Positions 16,992-28,300 of a stretch of DNA of 64,000 nt are shown piece by piece (positions within the stretch are counted from its first letter, which is position 1; every line of letters starts with the position of its first letter). The position numbers and the translations under genes were made by a program. This stretch comes from Paenibacillus sp. TCA20 (GTDB lineage Bacteria; Bacillota; Bacilli; Paenibacillales; Paenibacillaceae), in assembly GCF_000732325.1 (NCBI RefSeq), contig NZ_BBIW01000010.1:124001-188000 (forward strand). Direction: 5' to 3'. Under the pieces are notes generated by a model. That model made no database searches. It worked only from the letters and a program-made list of their open reading frames with translations, and had not been told where the DNA came from.

Positions 16992-19900
16992 TGGCCATAA
17001 TCAATTTCGATTATAAAATCAAAGCAGAGATTATCCCAACGTGGGAACACCCATTTCATTTCGCCGTCTATGCTGACGTAGAGAAGCCAAATGGAGATAG
17101 ATATAACGATAAGCTATATGAGGGGCGTGGAGTGCTTAATCAGCAGCACACAAACTATGATAGCAAAGCTCATATCGAATTAGATGGCGTAGTTATTGAA
17201 CTCGAAGAGGGAGATGTCATCCAAGGATATACGGCTATCTCACTAGACCCGAATGTATCCATCGTGGTGAACGAGAGCAGTATTGATTCCGTTTATGCTT
17301 GGATCGAATCCAGAGCAGCTGTGCCGATTGCAACCGAAACAAAATGGATTACAGCAGAGCAGATCGACACTAACATTCACGGTACTAAGGAAACGGCAAA
17401 GACTTTAAATCGTACTGAGCTGAAGCAGCTGCTTGAACGCAACAGCGAAATAGAGTTCCCTCTTCGCTATGATATTCGATCCCTTGAACTTATCAGCAAT
17501 AAAGAGAATGTAATTATGGAGCTTTCTGAGGAGGGTATTGAAGTCTTTGGTTTTGATGCTTCTCTGATTGAGAATGTCATCGGAAGCATAAGTGTAAATG
17601 AGATCATTGTCACTCACCGAGAGACTATCCCTGTTCCGCTTTTCCTTGATGTTGAAAGTGCTTCAGGCATACAGTTAAATCTAATTGAAGGCATCATCGA
17701 TAACCGGAATATCGCAAGAGTGGCTTCAATTAAAGAAGACAAGATTTGGATTGAAGGCATGGGCGTTGGCGAAACAAGCATTCGTATCAACTATGCAGGG
17801 GTCCTGATTGCTGAAACACCGATCCGAGTAGAGAAGCCAAAAGCGATTATCCATACTTCTCTGGATAGCAAAAACTTTTATGTAGGTCAGCCTTTTCAAA
17901 TCCACTTGATGCCAGAATATACGAATGGAGATGTCTTTGAAACTTCCACCTGCGAGTATGAATTGCAGGGCGGAGAAGTAGAATCTCAACTAGATACGAC
18001 AACGCTTAGTATCATTCCTCATACTGCAGGTGTTTTAATAATGCAGGTTCGTCTTGTTAGTAAGACAGGGGAGGTGGTGGAGGCAACCATAAAGCTGCCG
18101 GTGCGGGATAAGCACCTGTATCGATTCCATGTTCAGCCTGAAGAAGCTACGATCGTTCAAGGCGATAAGCTATCTCTTTCTGCTCAATATCAAAACACAT
18201 CGGCCGGCATGGAACATGATGACTCTTTAATTGAGTGGAGTGTTTTAGAAGGCACTGAGTTTGTTCAGATGGAGAATAGTAAGGGAAGAAGTGTCATCCT
18301 TGGTGGTTATGGATCAGGAGTCGTCCGGCTTAAAGCAAGCGTTTATGATAATGAAGCTGAAGCCACGATCCATATCGTAGGACAGACGCAACCCATCCTG
18401 CACTTTGCAGAAACCAATATACTCATGGCGCCAGGAGAGCGAAAATCGATCTATCCCGCTATCGTAAATGATGATGGTCGCAGCCGGCCGATTGCGTGGG
18501 ACATCCAGCAAAACAGCTGCCTTAATATCGTAGATGAAGGCGCAAGTAAACTTGTGTTTGAAGCTATCACGAATGGCAGAGCCACAATCATCTGCAAAGC
18601 AGGGGATCTGAAGCAACAGATTTATGTCGATGTATCCGAGAACCGGATTCAAGCGTTCAGCACCGAGGCAGTAGATGGATCGATTTATATTCCGACAGAA
18701 GACTCTCCAGAACAATGGACGGATGTAGAAAAAGATCCGAATTATATTGAGAGCCCAGGGATGCTGACGAGCATGTATACCCGGACAAGCGGAGAAGAAG
18801 ATCCGAACTATGCTTTCCACTCAGGGATCGGGGATCAAGACGACCTGCTGGTGAAAAAGCCTCAGCTAGAAAACAGCGTCCAGCCATTCCAATATGCAGC
18901 ACGTCTGCGCGGGAAGAAACGCCATTCCATTATGATCTATCCAGAAATCGCATTCCAATACAGCGTTCAGTATAAAGGCGATCTCTACGTGACCTATAAC
19001 GAGTCTCCATTCAAGGTGAGCATTGATGCTTATCCAGCGAAGAAGTTCGAGTTTACGATCAAAGAAGACCGCAAGCTTGAAACAATCAAGGACTATGAGG
19101 TTGAAATGTCCGTGGAAGGGCAAGTTACGAAAAAGGATTTGGAGTACGCCGTCAACTGGAAAGCAAATGTGGAAGTGAATGATGAAGGTGACGTAAAAGG
19201 ATTGTTCGTTTCTGGAGGAGACAAAGGAGACTTCATCGGTAGCGGCACCGCGTTGTCTTGGCGACTCGGAAGCGGATACGTCTATGACACATACAACCTC
19301 AGCCGGTTCAGTGGCGTTGTGGCAAAGAAATACTATGACTACACTAGCTACGAAGCTGAGTTTGATTACAAGCCAATTGCGGGCGACTCATCAGGCATTG
19401 CAGACGATGACCTTATCGGACTGATCTTCAAAGCAAGAGATAAGCGAAACTTCTACATGCTGCTGATTGAAAGCCATGAGCGTGCAAGAAACTCAAACCG
19501 TACAGGCGACAACTTGGAAGGGTTCAATATCTACACTGGGACACCGGAACAATGGAACGCGCGATCTGTAAGAGGAGCCAGCTATCAGACCGAATCAGAA
19601 TGGCGGCTATATACGCAGAGCATGGGGTGGAAGACACAGCATAGACGCGTCTACAAAGTAACCGATGGAGTAATGAGTCGGGTTAATGTAAATGATCTAG
19701 GCGGCGGCAATGGATGGGATTTCAATGTCATGCAGAGCATGATGGTCCGCTCCATGGGTAAGAAGGTAGAGCTTCATGTCCGCCACAGCTTAAGCGGCAA
19801 CTATGCAAAAATATTCGAGTTCAATACGGATTGGGAAGAGGGAAGCTTTGGGATGTGTAATATCTCTCAGGCTGTTCAGTTCCATGGGATTCGTGTGCGG

Positions 19901-22900
19901 GAATGGAATCAGATCGAAGGGCGCATTCCGGAAACCGGCTATGACAAATATACGGGGATCGGAAGTAAAACGATCTCTTCTTCTGGTAGAGAATACGTGA
20001 AGACTCAAGTCGTATCTAAACTCAGCTCGCCATCACAGAAATATGAAGTCACAGAAGTAGCTGGCGAATTAACGGATAGCTCTGCTGGCAGTATCACGGC
20101 ATCTGTCACAGGAGCCATCGTGGTGAAGTCCAACAATCCGCCTAATGCAGGAGAGCCGATCACGCAGAAGTTTACGAAGAGTGGCCAGATTCGAATTACG
20201 CCCGACAACATTGATTTGAATACGGCTGCCGAAGTCTATACGAATGCTCAAGAGTTCTTTAAAGCAGAGCTGTCTAAATTCAAGAGTGATCATCCGGAAA
20301 TGTCTGCAAGCAGTGTCGTGCCGACCTTTACGCTAGTTAAGCCGGCTGTTGATGATGCGGAGAAAGACTTTACGCAAGAGCGCCTATTGATGTGGGAGAC
20401 TGAACCCGAGATTGTAACAACCGAGATTGATTATGAGCATAATGTATTTGCTTATGAAGGATGGGTCGCAGGACGGCCTCTGACGGACTTTGTAGGCGGT
20501 AACTGGGCAACCTACACATTAACCTTCCATGATAACTCAGGGACCGTCAACGAGCAGTATGACGCTTGGAAGTGGCAGAACAGCGGAGCAGTCGACATTC
20601 ATCATGATCCGTCCGATGTGCTCATGCTCAAAACAACAGAGTGGTACAAGGGGATATTCCCTGCCGATATCCTGAATGAAGGAATCGTTAATAGTGAAGA
20701 AGACAGCTTCGTTGATATCCCGCCAAGCCATGAACATTACATCGAGCCGTATCTAAGCACACCGATGCCAGGCATCTATGACAACGTTCATTATCTTTTG
20801 TATAAGGAGCCTATCGGCAAGCAGACATTCACTTGGATGTATTGGGAAAGCCAGCCGGGAATCACAACCCGCAACAGCGGACTTCCTATTAATCAGTTGA
20901 CCGGCAAACCAATCATCAAGACAGATCGTCAGAATGATCGCGTTGTGGTGAAGTGTGATGAAGATCCAAGATACATCCCTTATACAACGGGGAAAGAAAT
21001 TGGATATGGAAAAGTTAATGGCAAGCGTCCATTCTTCGGAGACTCAGCTGGGCGAGCAAACATGATTGGGGTTCCAACAAACACAGTGTTCATCCCTGAG
21101 AATATGGTCAACATTACAGGGCCGTATATCGAAGTTAGCGACGATCGTGTGAGCTACAGCATCGATGCCGGAGGAAAGACGGTTACGTTCAGCTCTGATT
21201 TCAAAGACGCTTACGTTTGGCATACCGATTGGTATACGGGCTGGCATGAAGATGAGAGAGGTTTCCATGCAGATCTGAATACGACAACAACCATAGGCGA
21301 TCCAATCTCCATCAATCCGGAGGATCAGGAAGACTATGATGATAATGTCTCTATCGAAGGCGTTGAAGTCATCAGCAACAATCCGTTTGTTTCTGTCTGG
21401 CCAACTCAAGCAGAGGGAAGTTCTTCAGGACTCTTGGGAACGTACTATCGCTACCCACAAGAGATTGAGAACTTGCTTGAGAAGTTTGTTGTCGGCGGTA
21501 ACTTCCAAATCAAAGAGCAGGTCTTTGTCATTGAAGAAGCGGTGGCTCCAGTAAATACGCCAGGATTACCTGCATCCGAAACGTTCATTCCCGGCAGTGC
21601 GCCGGTGAGAGGAACCATTCAAGGAGTTACGGAGTTCGAGGTAGCGACAGTATATGTTCCTGCAGGAAAGCCAATCCTTAAGATCGCATCGAACTTCATG
21701 ATTGATACTGGAAATAAGTATCCTGACCTGCTTGTGACTGCGCCGAACGGTGAACAGTTTGGTGTTAAATACATGAATGGGACTTGGTCTGCTTCAGGAA
21801 CAACTGCATCCGATTTCTTAAGCTGCAGACAGTACACGCACTCTGGAGATAGCGGGCATGCAGAAGTGATGACCTTCACGCTGCCGATTGAGGGGACATG
21901 GACCATTAGCGTATTCAACCAAGGGAATGCACAGACCGCTTACATGGTGACAACTAACATTGGTACCGATGTACGTAAGGTGCTGAGCCTGAGCTATGTA
22001 CCAGACCCTGATTCTGTTTCGGTCAAAGTGAACGGCATTTCAATTACAGCTTTCGCTATGGATCGTAAGGATGTCATTATTACAGCGCCGATCGTGAACG
22101 AAGATGTCATTGAGGTAAATTACTCTGCAGGTGGAATCAAGATCAAAGAGCTGCCTATGCAAACAGACTTCCCGATGTATGATGTGCCGCCTTACAAGGT
22201 GCTGTCAGTCAGAAAGAATGATGTGGAGATTCCGGAGAGTACAACAAACGGATACTCCATTGATGGTCAGACCTTTAAGATCAGAGGAAGCTATGTAACG
22301 CCAGGCGTTATTCGAATCAGATACGGTGTTGGTGAGATTGATAACACATTTGATTTAGCCAATGATCCGCAGCTATCTCCGGAAGTTTATCTAAATGGAA
22401 CGAAGCTGGATGAAACGAAATACAGCATCAGCGGTCGTGTTCTTACAGTGGATAAAGAATTGCTCATGCCTAAAGATTGGATTCACTTGCAGTCTTACAG
22501 AGTGGCCAAGCGTTTCGATCCTCAGAAAGAAAACTACTTGGGTGATGTGAAAATGTCCCGCGTCGATCCATTCATTAACTTTAATTGGGGAACGCAATCA
22601 CCGTTCACAGAGAGCCTGGAGCCTGCCGGCTTCCGCATGATGGCCGTCATTCCAGATCAGATTAAATTCAATCTGAATGTTGAGATGGAGATCAGTTATC
22701 CTTCATCTGAAGTCATCGACACCAGCAACTTCACAGGTGTATGGAGTAAGTTTGACGAGAACATCGGATCGAATGTAGGGGATTGGCATGGACCACCGGA
22801 AGCTGGATACGACAAAGTAACAAACCTTGCTAACCAGAGCTACCGATCCGGATGGTATAACCCTGAGCATGCAGATATGACAGACTATGATTTTGAGTTC

Positions 22901-25354
22901 ATGGTGCAGGAAATTGGCTCCGGGGATGACGATATGTATGGAGCTATTTTTAGGTTCAATCCATCCACTAAAAACTTCTACTCATTCGAGTGGGATGCCA
23001 ATGGGATGGACACGAAAGGGATGGCTGTTTATCGAAACATCTGTACGAACCCATCTCAATATGGAACTGCGCTTCTGTCATATAACAAAGTGAAGCTTGC
23101 TCACCTGCCAGAGCCTTGGGCGTATGGTACCGATCAAACGAATAAGATCAGAGTTCGAGTAGTAGGGCAGTCCATTCAAGTCTACACCAACGATGTACTG
23201 AAATTTGATATCGTAGATAATTCACCAGACGCACTGATTTCAGGAGCGTGGGGTCCAGTGACAATGTCTCAACCGAGAACATACTTTTGGAATTTCAGCA
23301 CCTCGAAAATTCTAAAGGAAACAATCCGGAAGCCGATGAGCGCAGAGAAGATGAAGTCACTAACGGACAGTATCCGAACCGAGGAAATGCTAGTTAGTGA
23401 CCAGCGAATGATTGATTTCTTTAGCAGCGAATTAAGCAGCTTCTTGAGCGCGCATGGATTCAATCGAAGTGATGTATCCCTACAGTACTTTATCAAAAAC
23501 GATACAAGTGATTACAAGACGCACTTTACGACAAGCGGTATTGTTACATCTAGTGATGATGCCAAAGTATCGGCTACTGTGATTACACGTCCCGCGTCCA
23601 CGCCGGAACAACCTGCTTGGCTGGATTACCGTGAAGTCAACCGAGGGCACTTGCCACCAGACACATCGGTGGATGTTTACAGTCCTGATCAGCCAGAGCC
23701 TTACATCGATCCGATTCAGCCGGCCGATGAAGGGACACCAAATGATGGCTTTGCGATTAACTGGAAGGGCAGTATCTATGCACCAGTATCAGGAACCTAC
23801 ACCTTCTACTCCACATCGGATGATGGCTTCCGACTCTGGATCGATAAGAAACTCATCATTGATAAGTGGGTTCTGCAATCTGCAACGACTCATGTCGGCA
23901 GTATTGAATTGCAGGGAGGCAAATGGTACGACTTCAATGCTAACTACTTCGAGAACGAAGGCACAGCCAGCGTGAAGTTGGAGTGGTCACATCCGGCAAC
24001 AGAGCGGGCAATGATCTCACCTGATTTCTTCACTCCTCGTTTAGGATATGCAGTGAATGCCAGAGTGAAAGAAGCAACACCGCTGCCGTGGAGCCCGATG
24101 ATTCATAATGGCTATTACTACTTCAAAGATAAGGAACATTACTTGTATGCGAAGAAGACGCGCCATGTGATGACACCGGTCGATCACCAGCTTCTCATTC
24201 AACCACGTCCGCAGCAAGGAGCGCCAATGATCGTGAGAGATAACGAAGGAAATATTCTTCGCAAGACGGCTTTCTATGAAGAAGTCTTTAATGAGAATGG
24301 CTTGCTCATTGATATCCAGCAGACATTGACTTATAAAGAAGAGCTGATGGGCAATGGATACAGTAAGTACTATCTAACCTATAAGGGGATTGATCCGGAT
24401 AGTCTTATAATTAAATTGAATGGCATTACAATTTCAGCAGATAAATATGTATTTGATGCAGAGAAATCATCGATTCAGTTCATGAACAATGTAGGAAACC
24501 GTGATATAATGAACTTCGAATATAGCTTGATGTACAGCTATTTTGTAGACTACAACCATGATCCGAATAATGATGTCGCCAAGATTGTTCTTCATCCGAA
24601 CTATGATCCAGACAAGATGAAAGATATGGAGATCATTTATGAAGGCGATGCGTTTAGTCCGTTCTATCGAGCAAAAGAAATCGCACTGAATCCGCTGCTC
24701 ACTCATAATCACAAGGGCTTCCTATACTTGACCAACAAGATATTGGATACACCAAAATCTGTGGATATCAATGTATCACCAAAGACACTGTCTTCCGATG
24801 GATTAGGAAAGGTTCTAGTGACAGGGAAGGTACTGGACAAATACAACAATCCTATTCAGAACAAGAATGTGGACGTATATCGTGATGGAGAATTAATCTA
24901 CAGCGGTCCAACGAACCGTGCAGGAGAAGTCTACGTTTACGATAAGCCGGTGCCTAGAGCTGAAATGATCAGCGTATATCAGATTATTTGCGAAGACTTA
25001 AATAACCAAACACTTCTAAATTTCTATGTTCCTAATATGAAGGATCGCTACTTCCTTGAAGTGAAGACCAGTAAAGCAGCGATCCAAGCGGGGCAGGATG
25101 ATAAGGCGACCATCTACATCACGCTTCGGAATGAGAACTGGGAGAACGTGGCTGGGGAGAGAATCAAGATCGTTTGTCGTAATACGAAAGGTGAAATCAC
25201 TACTTCTGAAATGACGACAAATGTCTATGGCCAAGCAGAGTGGACAGTCTCCGCTTTGAATGAGCAACAAGGCAATATTACTGTAACAGCTTCTTACAGT
25301 ATGGAAGGTGAAACAGCAAGCAACTTCATCTACCTGAAGGTAATAGGGGCGTAA
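16991..25354 (+). CDS. Giant multidomain tail protein (Ig-like, lectin-like, PA14)
   Basis: 2787 residues. The start ATG overlaps the previous TAA and has GAAGGAGA upstream; the reading frame is open 23 codons further but without a site. Domains by eye: BIG2-type Ig-like repeats about 290-550; a lectin/concanavalin-like domain about 743-973 (EGSFGMCNISQ); a convertase P-domain-like jelly roll about 1540-1658; VNG beta modules near 1662-1715, 1735-1780, 1797-1838 and 2470-2516; a second lectin-like domain about 1912-2105; a PA14 domain about 2240-2350 (INWKGSIYAP, YTFYSTSDDGFRLWID, VKLEWSHP); and invasin-like Ig domains from 2590 to the end. PA14 usually binds glycans. Probably a long side fibre or baseplate spike component. 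Confidence 0.75.
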   Translation: MAIINFDYKIKAEIIPTWEHPFHFAVYADVEKPNGDRYNDKLYEGRGVLNQQHTNYDSKAHIELDGVVIELEEGDVIQGYTAISLDPNVSIVVNESSIDSVYAWIESRAAVPIATETKWITAEQIDTNIHGTKETAKTLNRTELKQLLERNSEIEFPLRYDIRSLELISNKENVIMELSEEGIEVFGFDASLIENVIGSISVNEIIVTHRETIPVPLFLDVESASGIQLNLIEGIIDNRNIARVASIKEDKIWIEGMGVGETSIRINYAGVLIAETPIRVEKPKAIIHTSLDSKNFYVGQPFQIHLMPEYTNGDVFETSTCEYELQGGEVESQLDTTTLSIIPHTAGVLIMQVRLVSKTGEVVEATIKLPVRDKHLYRFHVQPEEATIVQGDKLSLSAQYQNTSAGMEHDDSLIEWSVLEGTEFVQMENSKGRSVILGGYGSGVVRLKASVYDNEAEATIHIVGQTQPILHFAETNILMAPGERKSIYPAIVNDDGRSRPIAWDIQQNSCLNIVDEGASKLVFEAITNGRATIICKAGDLKQQIYVDVSENRIQAFSTEAVDGSIYIPTEDSPEQWTDVEKDPNYIESPGMLTSMYTRTSGEEDPNYAFHSGIGDQDDLLVKKPQLENSVQPFQYAARLRGKKRHSIMIYPEIAFQYSVQYKGDLYVTYNESPFKVSIDAYPAKKFEFTIKEDRKLETIKDYEVEMSVEGQVTKKDLEYAVNWKANVEVNDEGDVKGLFVSGGDKGDFIGSGTALSWRLGSGYVYDTYNLSRFSGVVAKKYYDYTSYEAEFDYKPIAGDSSGIADDDLIGLIFKARDKRNFYMLLIESHERARNSNRTGDNLEGFNIYTGTPEQWNARSVRGASYQTESEWRLYTQSMGWKTQHRRVYKVTDGVMSRVNVNDLGGGNGWDFNVMQSMMVRSMGKKVELHVRHSLSGNYAKIFEFNTDWEEGSFGMCNISQAVQFHGIRVREWNQIEGRIPETGYDKYTGIGSKTISSSGREYVKTQVVSKLSSPSQKYEVTEVAGELTDSSAGSITASVTGAIVVKSNNPPNAGEPITQKFTKSGQIRITPDNIDLNTAAEVYTNAQEFFKAELSKFKSDHPEMSASSVVPTFTLVKPAVDDAEKDFTQERLLMWETEPEIVTTEIDYEHNVFAYEGWVAGRPLTDFVGGNWATYTLTFHDNSGTVNEQYDAWKWQNSGAVDIHHDPSDVLMLKTTEWYKGIFPADILNEGIVNSEEDSFVDIPPSHEHYIEPYLSTPMPGIYDNVHYLLYKEPIGKQTFTWMYWESQPGITTRNSGLPINQLTGKPIIKTDRQNDRVVVKCDEDPRYIPYTTGKEIGYGKVNGKRPFFGDSAGRANMIGVPTNTVFIPENMVNITGPYIEVSDDRVSYSIDAGGKTVTFSSDFKDAYVWHTDWYTGWHEDERGFHADLNTTTTIGDPISINPEDQEDYDDNVSIEGVEVISNNPFVSVWPTQAEGSSSGLLGTYYRYPQEIENLLEKFVVGGNFQIKEQVFVIEEAVAPVNTPGLPASETFIPGSAPVRGTIQGVTEFEVATVYVPAGKPILKIASNFMIDTGNKYPDLLVTAPNGEQFGVKYMNGTWSASGTTASDFLSCRQYTHSGDSGHAEVMTFTLPIEGTWTISVFNQGNAQTAYMVTTNIGTDVRKVLSLSYVPDPDSVSVKVNGISITAFAMDRKDVIITAPIVNEDVIEVNYSAGGIKIKELPMQTDFPMYDVPPYKVLSVRKNDVEIPESTTNGYSIDGQTFKIRGSYVTPGVIRIRYGVGEIDNTFDLANDPQLSPEVYLNGTKLDETKYSISGRVLTVDKELLMPKDWIHLQSYRVAKRFDPQKENYLGDVKMSRVDPFINFNWGTQSPFTESLEPAGFRMMAVIPDQIKFNLNVEMEISYPSSEVIDTSNFTGVWSKFDENIGSNVGDWHGPPEAGYDKVTNLANQSYRSGWYNPEHADMTDYDFEFMVQEIGSGDDDMYGAIFRFNPSTKNFYSFEWDANGMDTKGMAVYRNICTNPSQYGTALLSYNKVKLAHLPEPWAYGTDQTNKIRVRVVGQSIQVYTNDVLKFDIVDNSPDALISGAWGPVTMSQPRTYFWNFSTSKILKETIRKPMSAEKMKSLTDSIRTEEMLVSDQRMIDFFSSELSSFLSAHGFNRSDVSLQYFIKNDTSDYKTHFTTSGIVTSSDDAKVSATVITRPASTPEQPAWLDYREVNRGHLPPDTSVDVYSPDQPEPYIDPIQPADEGTPNDGFAINWKGSIYAPVSGTYTFYSTSDDGFRLWIDKKLIIDKWVLQSATTHVGSIELQGGKWYDFNANYFENEGTASVKLEWSHPATERAMISPDFFTPRLGYAVNARVKEATPLPWSPMIHNGYYYFKDKEHYLYAKKTRHVMTPVDHQLLIQPRPQQGAPMIVRDNEGNILRKTAFYEEVFNENGLLIDIQQTLTYKEELMGNGYSKYYLTYKGIDPDSLIIKLNGITISADKYVFDAEKSSIQFMNNVGNRDIMNFEYSLMYSYFVDYNHDPNNDVAKIVLHPNYDPDKMKDMEIIYEGDAFSPFYRAKEIALNPLLTHNHKGFLYLTNKILDTPKSVDINVSPKTLSSDGLGKVLVTGKVLDKYNNPIQNKNVDVYRDGELIYSGPTNRAGEVYVYDKPVPRAEMISVYQIICEDLNNQTLLNFYVPNMKDRYFLEVKTSKAAIQAGQDDKATIYITLRNENWENVAGERIKIVCRNTKGEITTSEMTTNVYGQAEWTVSALNEQQGNITVTASYSMEGETASNFIYLKVIGA

Positions 25355-25372
25355 CAACCCCTATTGCTTTTT
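25342..25372 (+). terminator. Intrinsic terminator over the stop codon of the giant gene
   Basis: AATAGGGG (25342-25349) pairs perfectly with CCCCTATT (25358-25365) around an 8-base loop that contains the TAA stop; GCTTTTTA follows. It may set the ratio between this giant protein and the next one, for which no separate promoter is evident. Confidence 0.75.
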
Positions 25373-25399
25373 ACATAGGTGAAAGAAGGGAGATTAAAA

Positions 25400-28300
25400 G
25401 TGATTAAAGACTTTTATCGCATCGCATGCATTATCTCAGTAAAGGATCAGAATGAACTTGATAAGGTATTTGTATATGACGATTACTTTACGATTAACGA
25501 AACCATGAATCAGGCTGCAATCGGACAGGCGCTTTGCGGTGGAATGAGCATGCAGGAAGTATTCCAGAATCAGATTGATGATTACATTCAGGAATATGGG
25601 ATTCAACCGAACAGAGTCACGGTCGTTGGCTATCAAACTAAATCAGGCCACAAGGATATTTCAGTCGTTTTCTATAAAGATGGAGTTGAACAGAAAGTTC
25701 AAACAGCTGACGGATCCATGAAAGCAGTAGCTTATTATCACAAGGATGAGCGATTAGACTACGGGCTTGAATTGTTTGAGTTTGATAAGGCGCTGCCTAA
25801 CGGTAAGCTCTCTCTCAGAGTGGGTGAGCAGGTGCCAACTGGCGATGTGAATCTGGCTTATATCCATAGCCCGCGAATCAATGTAGAAGAGAACGTATCT
25901 TTGATTGATACTTCTTCAGTCAATGAAAATGTAATCCCTATTGATCAGATTGAGTCCTTAGTTGTGCCGGATGCAAACGGTGTTCTCTCTTATGCTGATG
26001 TGGTTTCCGATGATCAGCCGATCATTATGCGTCCGCCATACAGCAGGTTTCCATCCAAGAATATCAACATCACTAGACGATTTACGCAGAACGAAACTGT
26101 AATATCCAATGCACTGTTCTATAAATTTGAACTAAAGTATCATTACGACAGTGATCCGGGAGAAGCAGGAAAGGTAATACGTTACACTGGCAGCCAAATT
26201 CAGCTAACCGATGAGAACGGAAACCTGCTAGGACCTGAGTTTAAACGTCTGATCTATGCTCAAGCGACTGAACAGAATCCTAAGATCTATTGGGTGAAGA
26301 TTTATATTCAAAGCAATACAGATGAAGAGCAGACCTTTAAGGTTCGCTACAATCATGTCGAGACTCCTGCTCCAGATGAAGAATTAAAGAGTACCACAAA
26401 AACGGTGGAGCTTTATTCTAATCAAGGGAACGTTGGATTGATTGAGGGTGGTAAGCTGCGAGTGATCAATGGGATCGGCGCGTACGAGCAGGTAACAGCA
26501 GAAGACCTGCGGGCAGCCGAGGACATTCAAGAGGTGTATTCGATTGAGGAATATCCGGATAAGGATGGATATAAAATTACGGTACCGCAACGTTCTATGA
26601 ATGACCCAAGAGCACGTAACGCATTCAACTATAAGCTGTCTGCCACCTATTTGGATGACAAGAACAACCAGCGCACATTAACCTTTGGATACGTAAGCGA
26701 TTGGACAATGAATGCAGACGCCCTCCTTGCTCATGAGAAGCTTGAGTTTACCGGAGAGTATAAAACCTTGGGCGTGAATATTGGCGGCGGATACGTAGAC
26801 GCACGGAGCCTCATTCAATCGATTATGCCAGTAGACATGCCTTCTCTTCCGATGGATGCCATATTTAAAATTGAAGATGCCAGCGGGAACCTGCTCTATA
26901 CAACTCAAACCGCTTCAGACAATGGATCAGTAGAAAGCATTGTAGCAGAAAGCGGAAGCTCACCGGCACAGGCAAAATCAAATACGACAACTGCTAAGTG
27001 GACGGGAGCCAGCGGAAGCAATGTGAAACTGAAGAATAACCCAATCGAACATCAGGTTACGGTCTATCCTGAACAGCAGAAGTCAGAAGTAGACTTCACA
27101 TGGGAAGCCAGCGGATCAGGAGAGATCATTACTTCGCAAAGCTATCAAGGACGATGGAAGGTATGCCAAAACGTAACGATCGAAAAAGCCTTCACAGCAA
27201 AGCCGATTGACGTATTTACAGGATGGGACTTTATCGGCTCCAATGAGACACGAGGCAAATGGGAATATAACAAAGCCAGAGATGTACTTCTGCTTACGGT
27301 AAATAAAATCGAAGTCAGTGGCTACTACAATGGTGCCCACAAAGATAAAGAGAACTACATTTTCTCTGCATGTGTTACGGTAAACGACCACAACGATGAT
27401 GACGTGATCGGGATTCAGTTCCGAGTTAACAATGATAAAGAGTACTATTGCTTCCTATGGGAAAAAGATCAGCTCATGCGCGAGCCAGGAGCCAACGGTA
27501 ACGGCGTAGGTCGCGTACTCGTGGATGAACGCGGCGTATCTGCGGTGCTCTACTACAAGAATCCAGACCCTAATAAATTTAACAGCGCCTATGAAGCTGA
27601 AACGAATATGACAAAGTACATGTCAGACTACGGATTTAAAAACCGTAAGAAGGGTATATTCAAAGCCAGCCCGACTACACTTCCGCCTTACTCTGATGCA
27701 CTGCATCCGAACTGCCAGTACAAATCAGACCGGACGGGATCATCCTTTGAGAATATAACGAGCAACGTAAACTATAATGCGAAAGGATGGGTACCGGGGG
27801 AGACATATAAGATTCGTGTCGTGGTTGCCGGTAGTAAGTTCCAGGTCTACATCGGTAACGATACTTCCGATGATGCATTAGGAACATTGGTTTGTGAAGC
27901 TGAGGACAGCACCTACAGCAAAGGCTCTTACGGAATCTGTAATATCTCTCAAGAGAATGCGCTATGGTCTAAACTGAAATTCACAGAACTGGATGTTCAC
28001 GAACTCTGCACAGACTGGGAGAACGTGACGCTAACTAGTAACGATTGGGTTAAAGTGTCCGACAAGAAGCCGGCCGACATTTTAACCCCACTCATTGAAC
28101 AATACATGAAAGACACCTATGGTAATGACATGCCTTATACTGTTACGACTCCAAGTGTTGTCGGTGATCCGGCAGACCTTAGAGCAGAGGTTCGAAACGA
28201 TGGCTACATTTGGGCAGTGACGAACAGCAGCCAGGCAGGAGGGACGTTAAGTACTCCTTGGCTAACCAGTGATAATCGCAAGAATATTACCGGCACAGGC

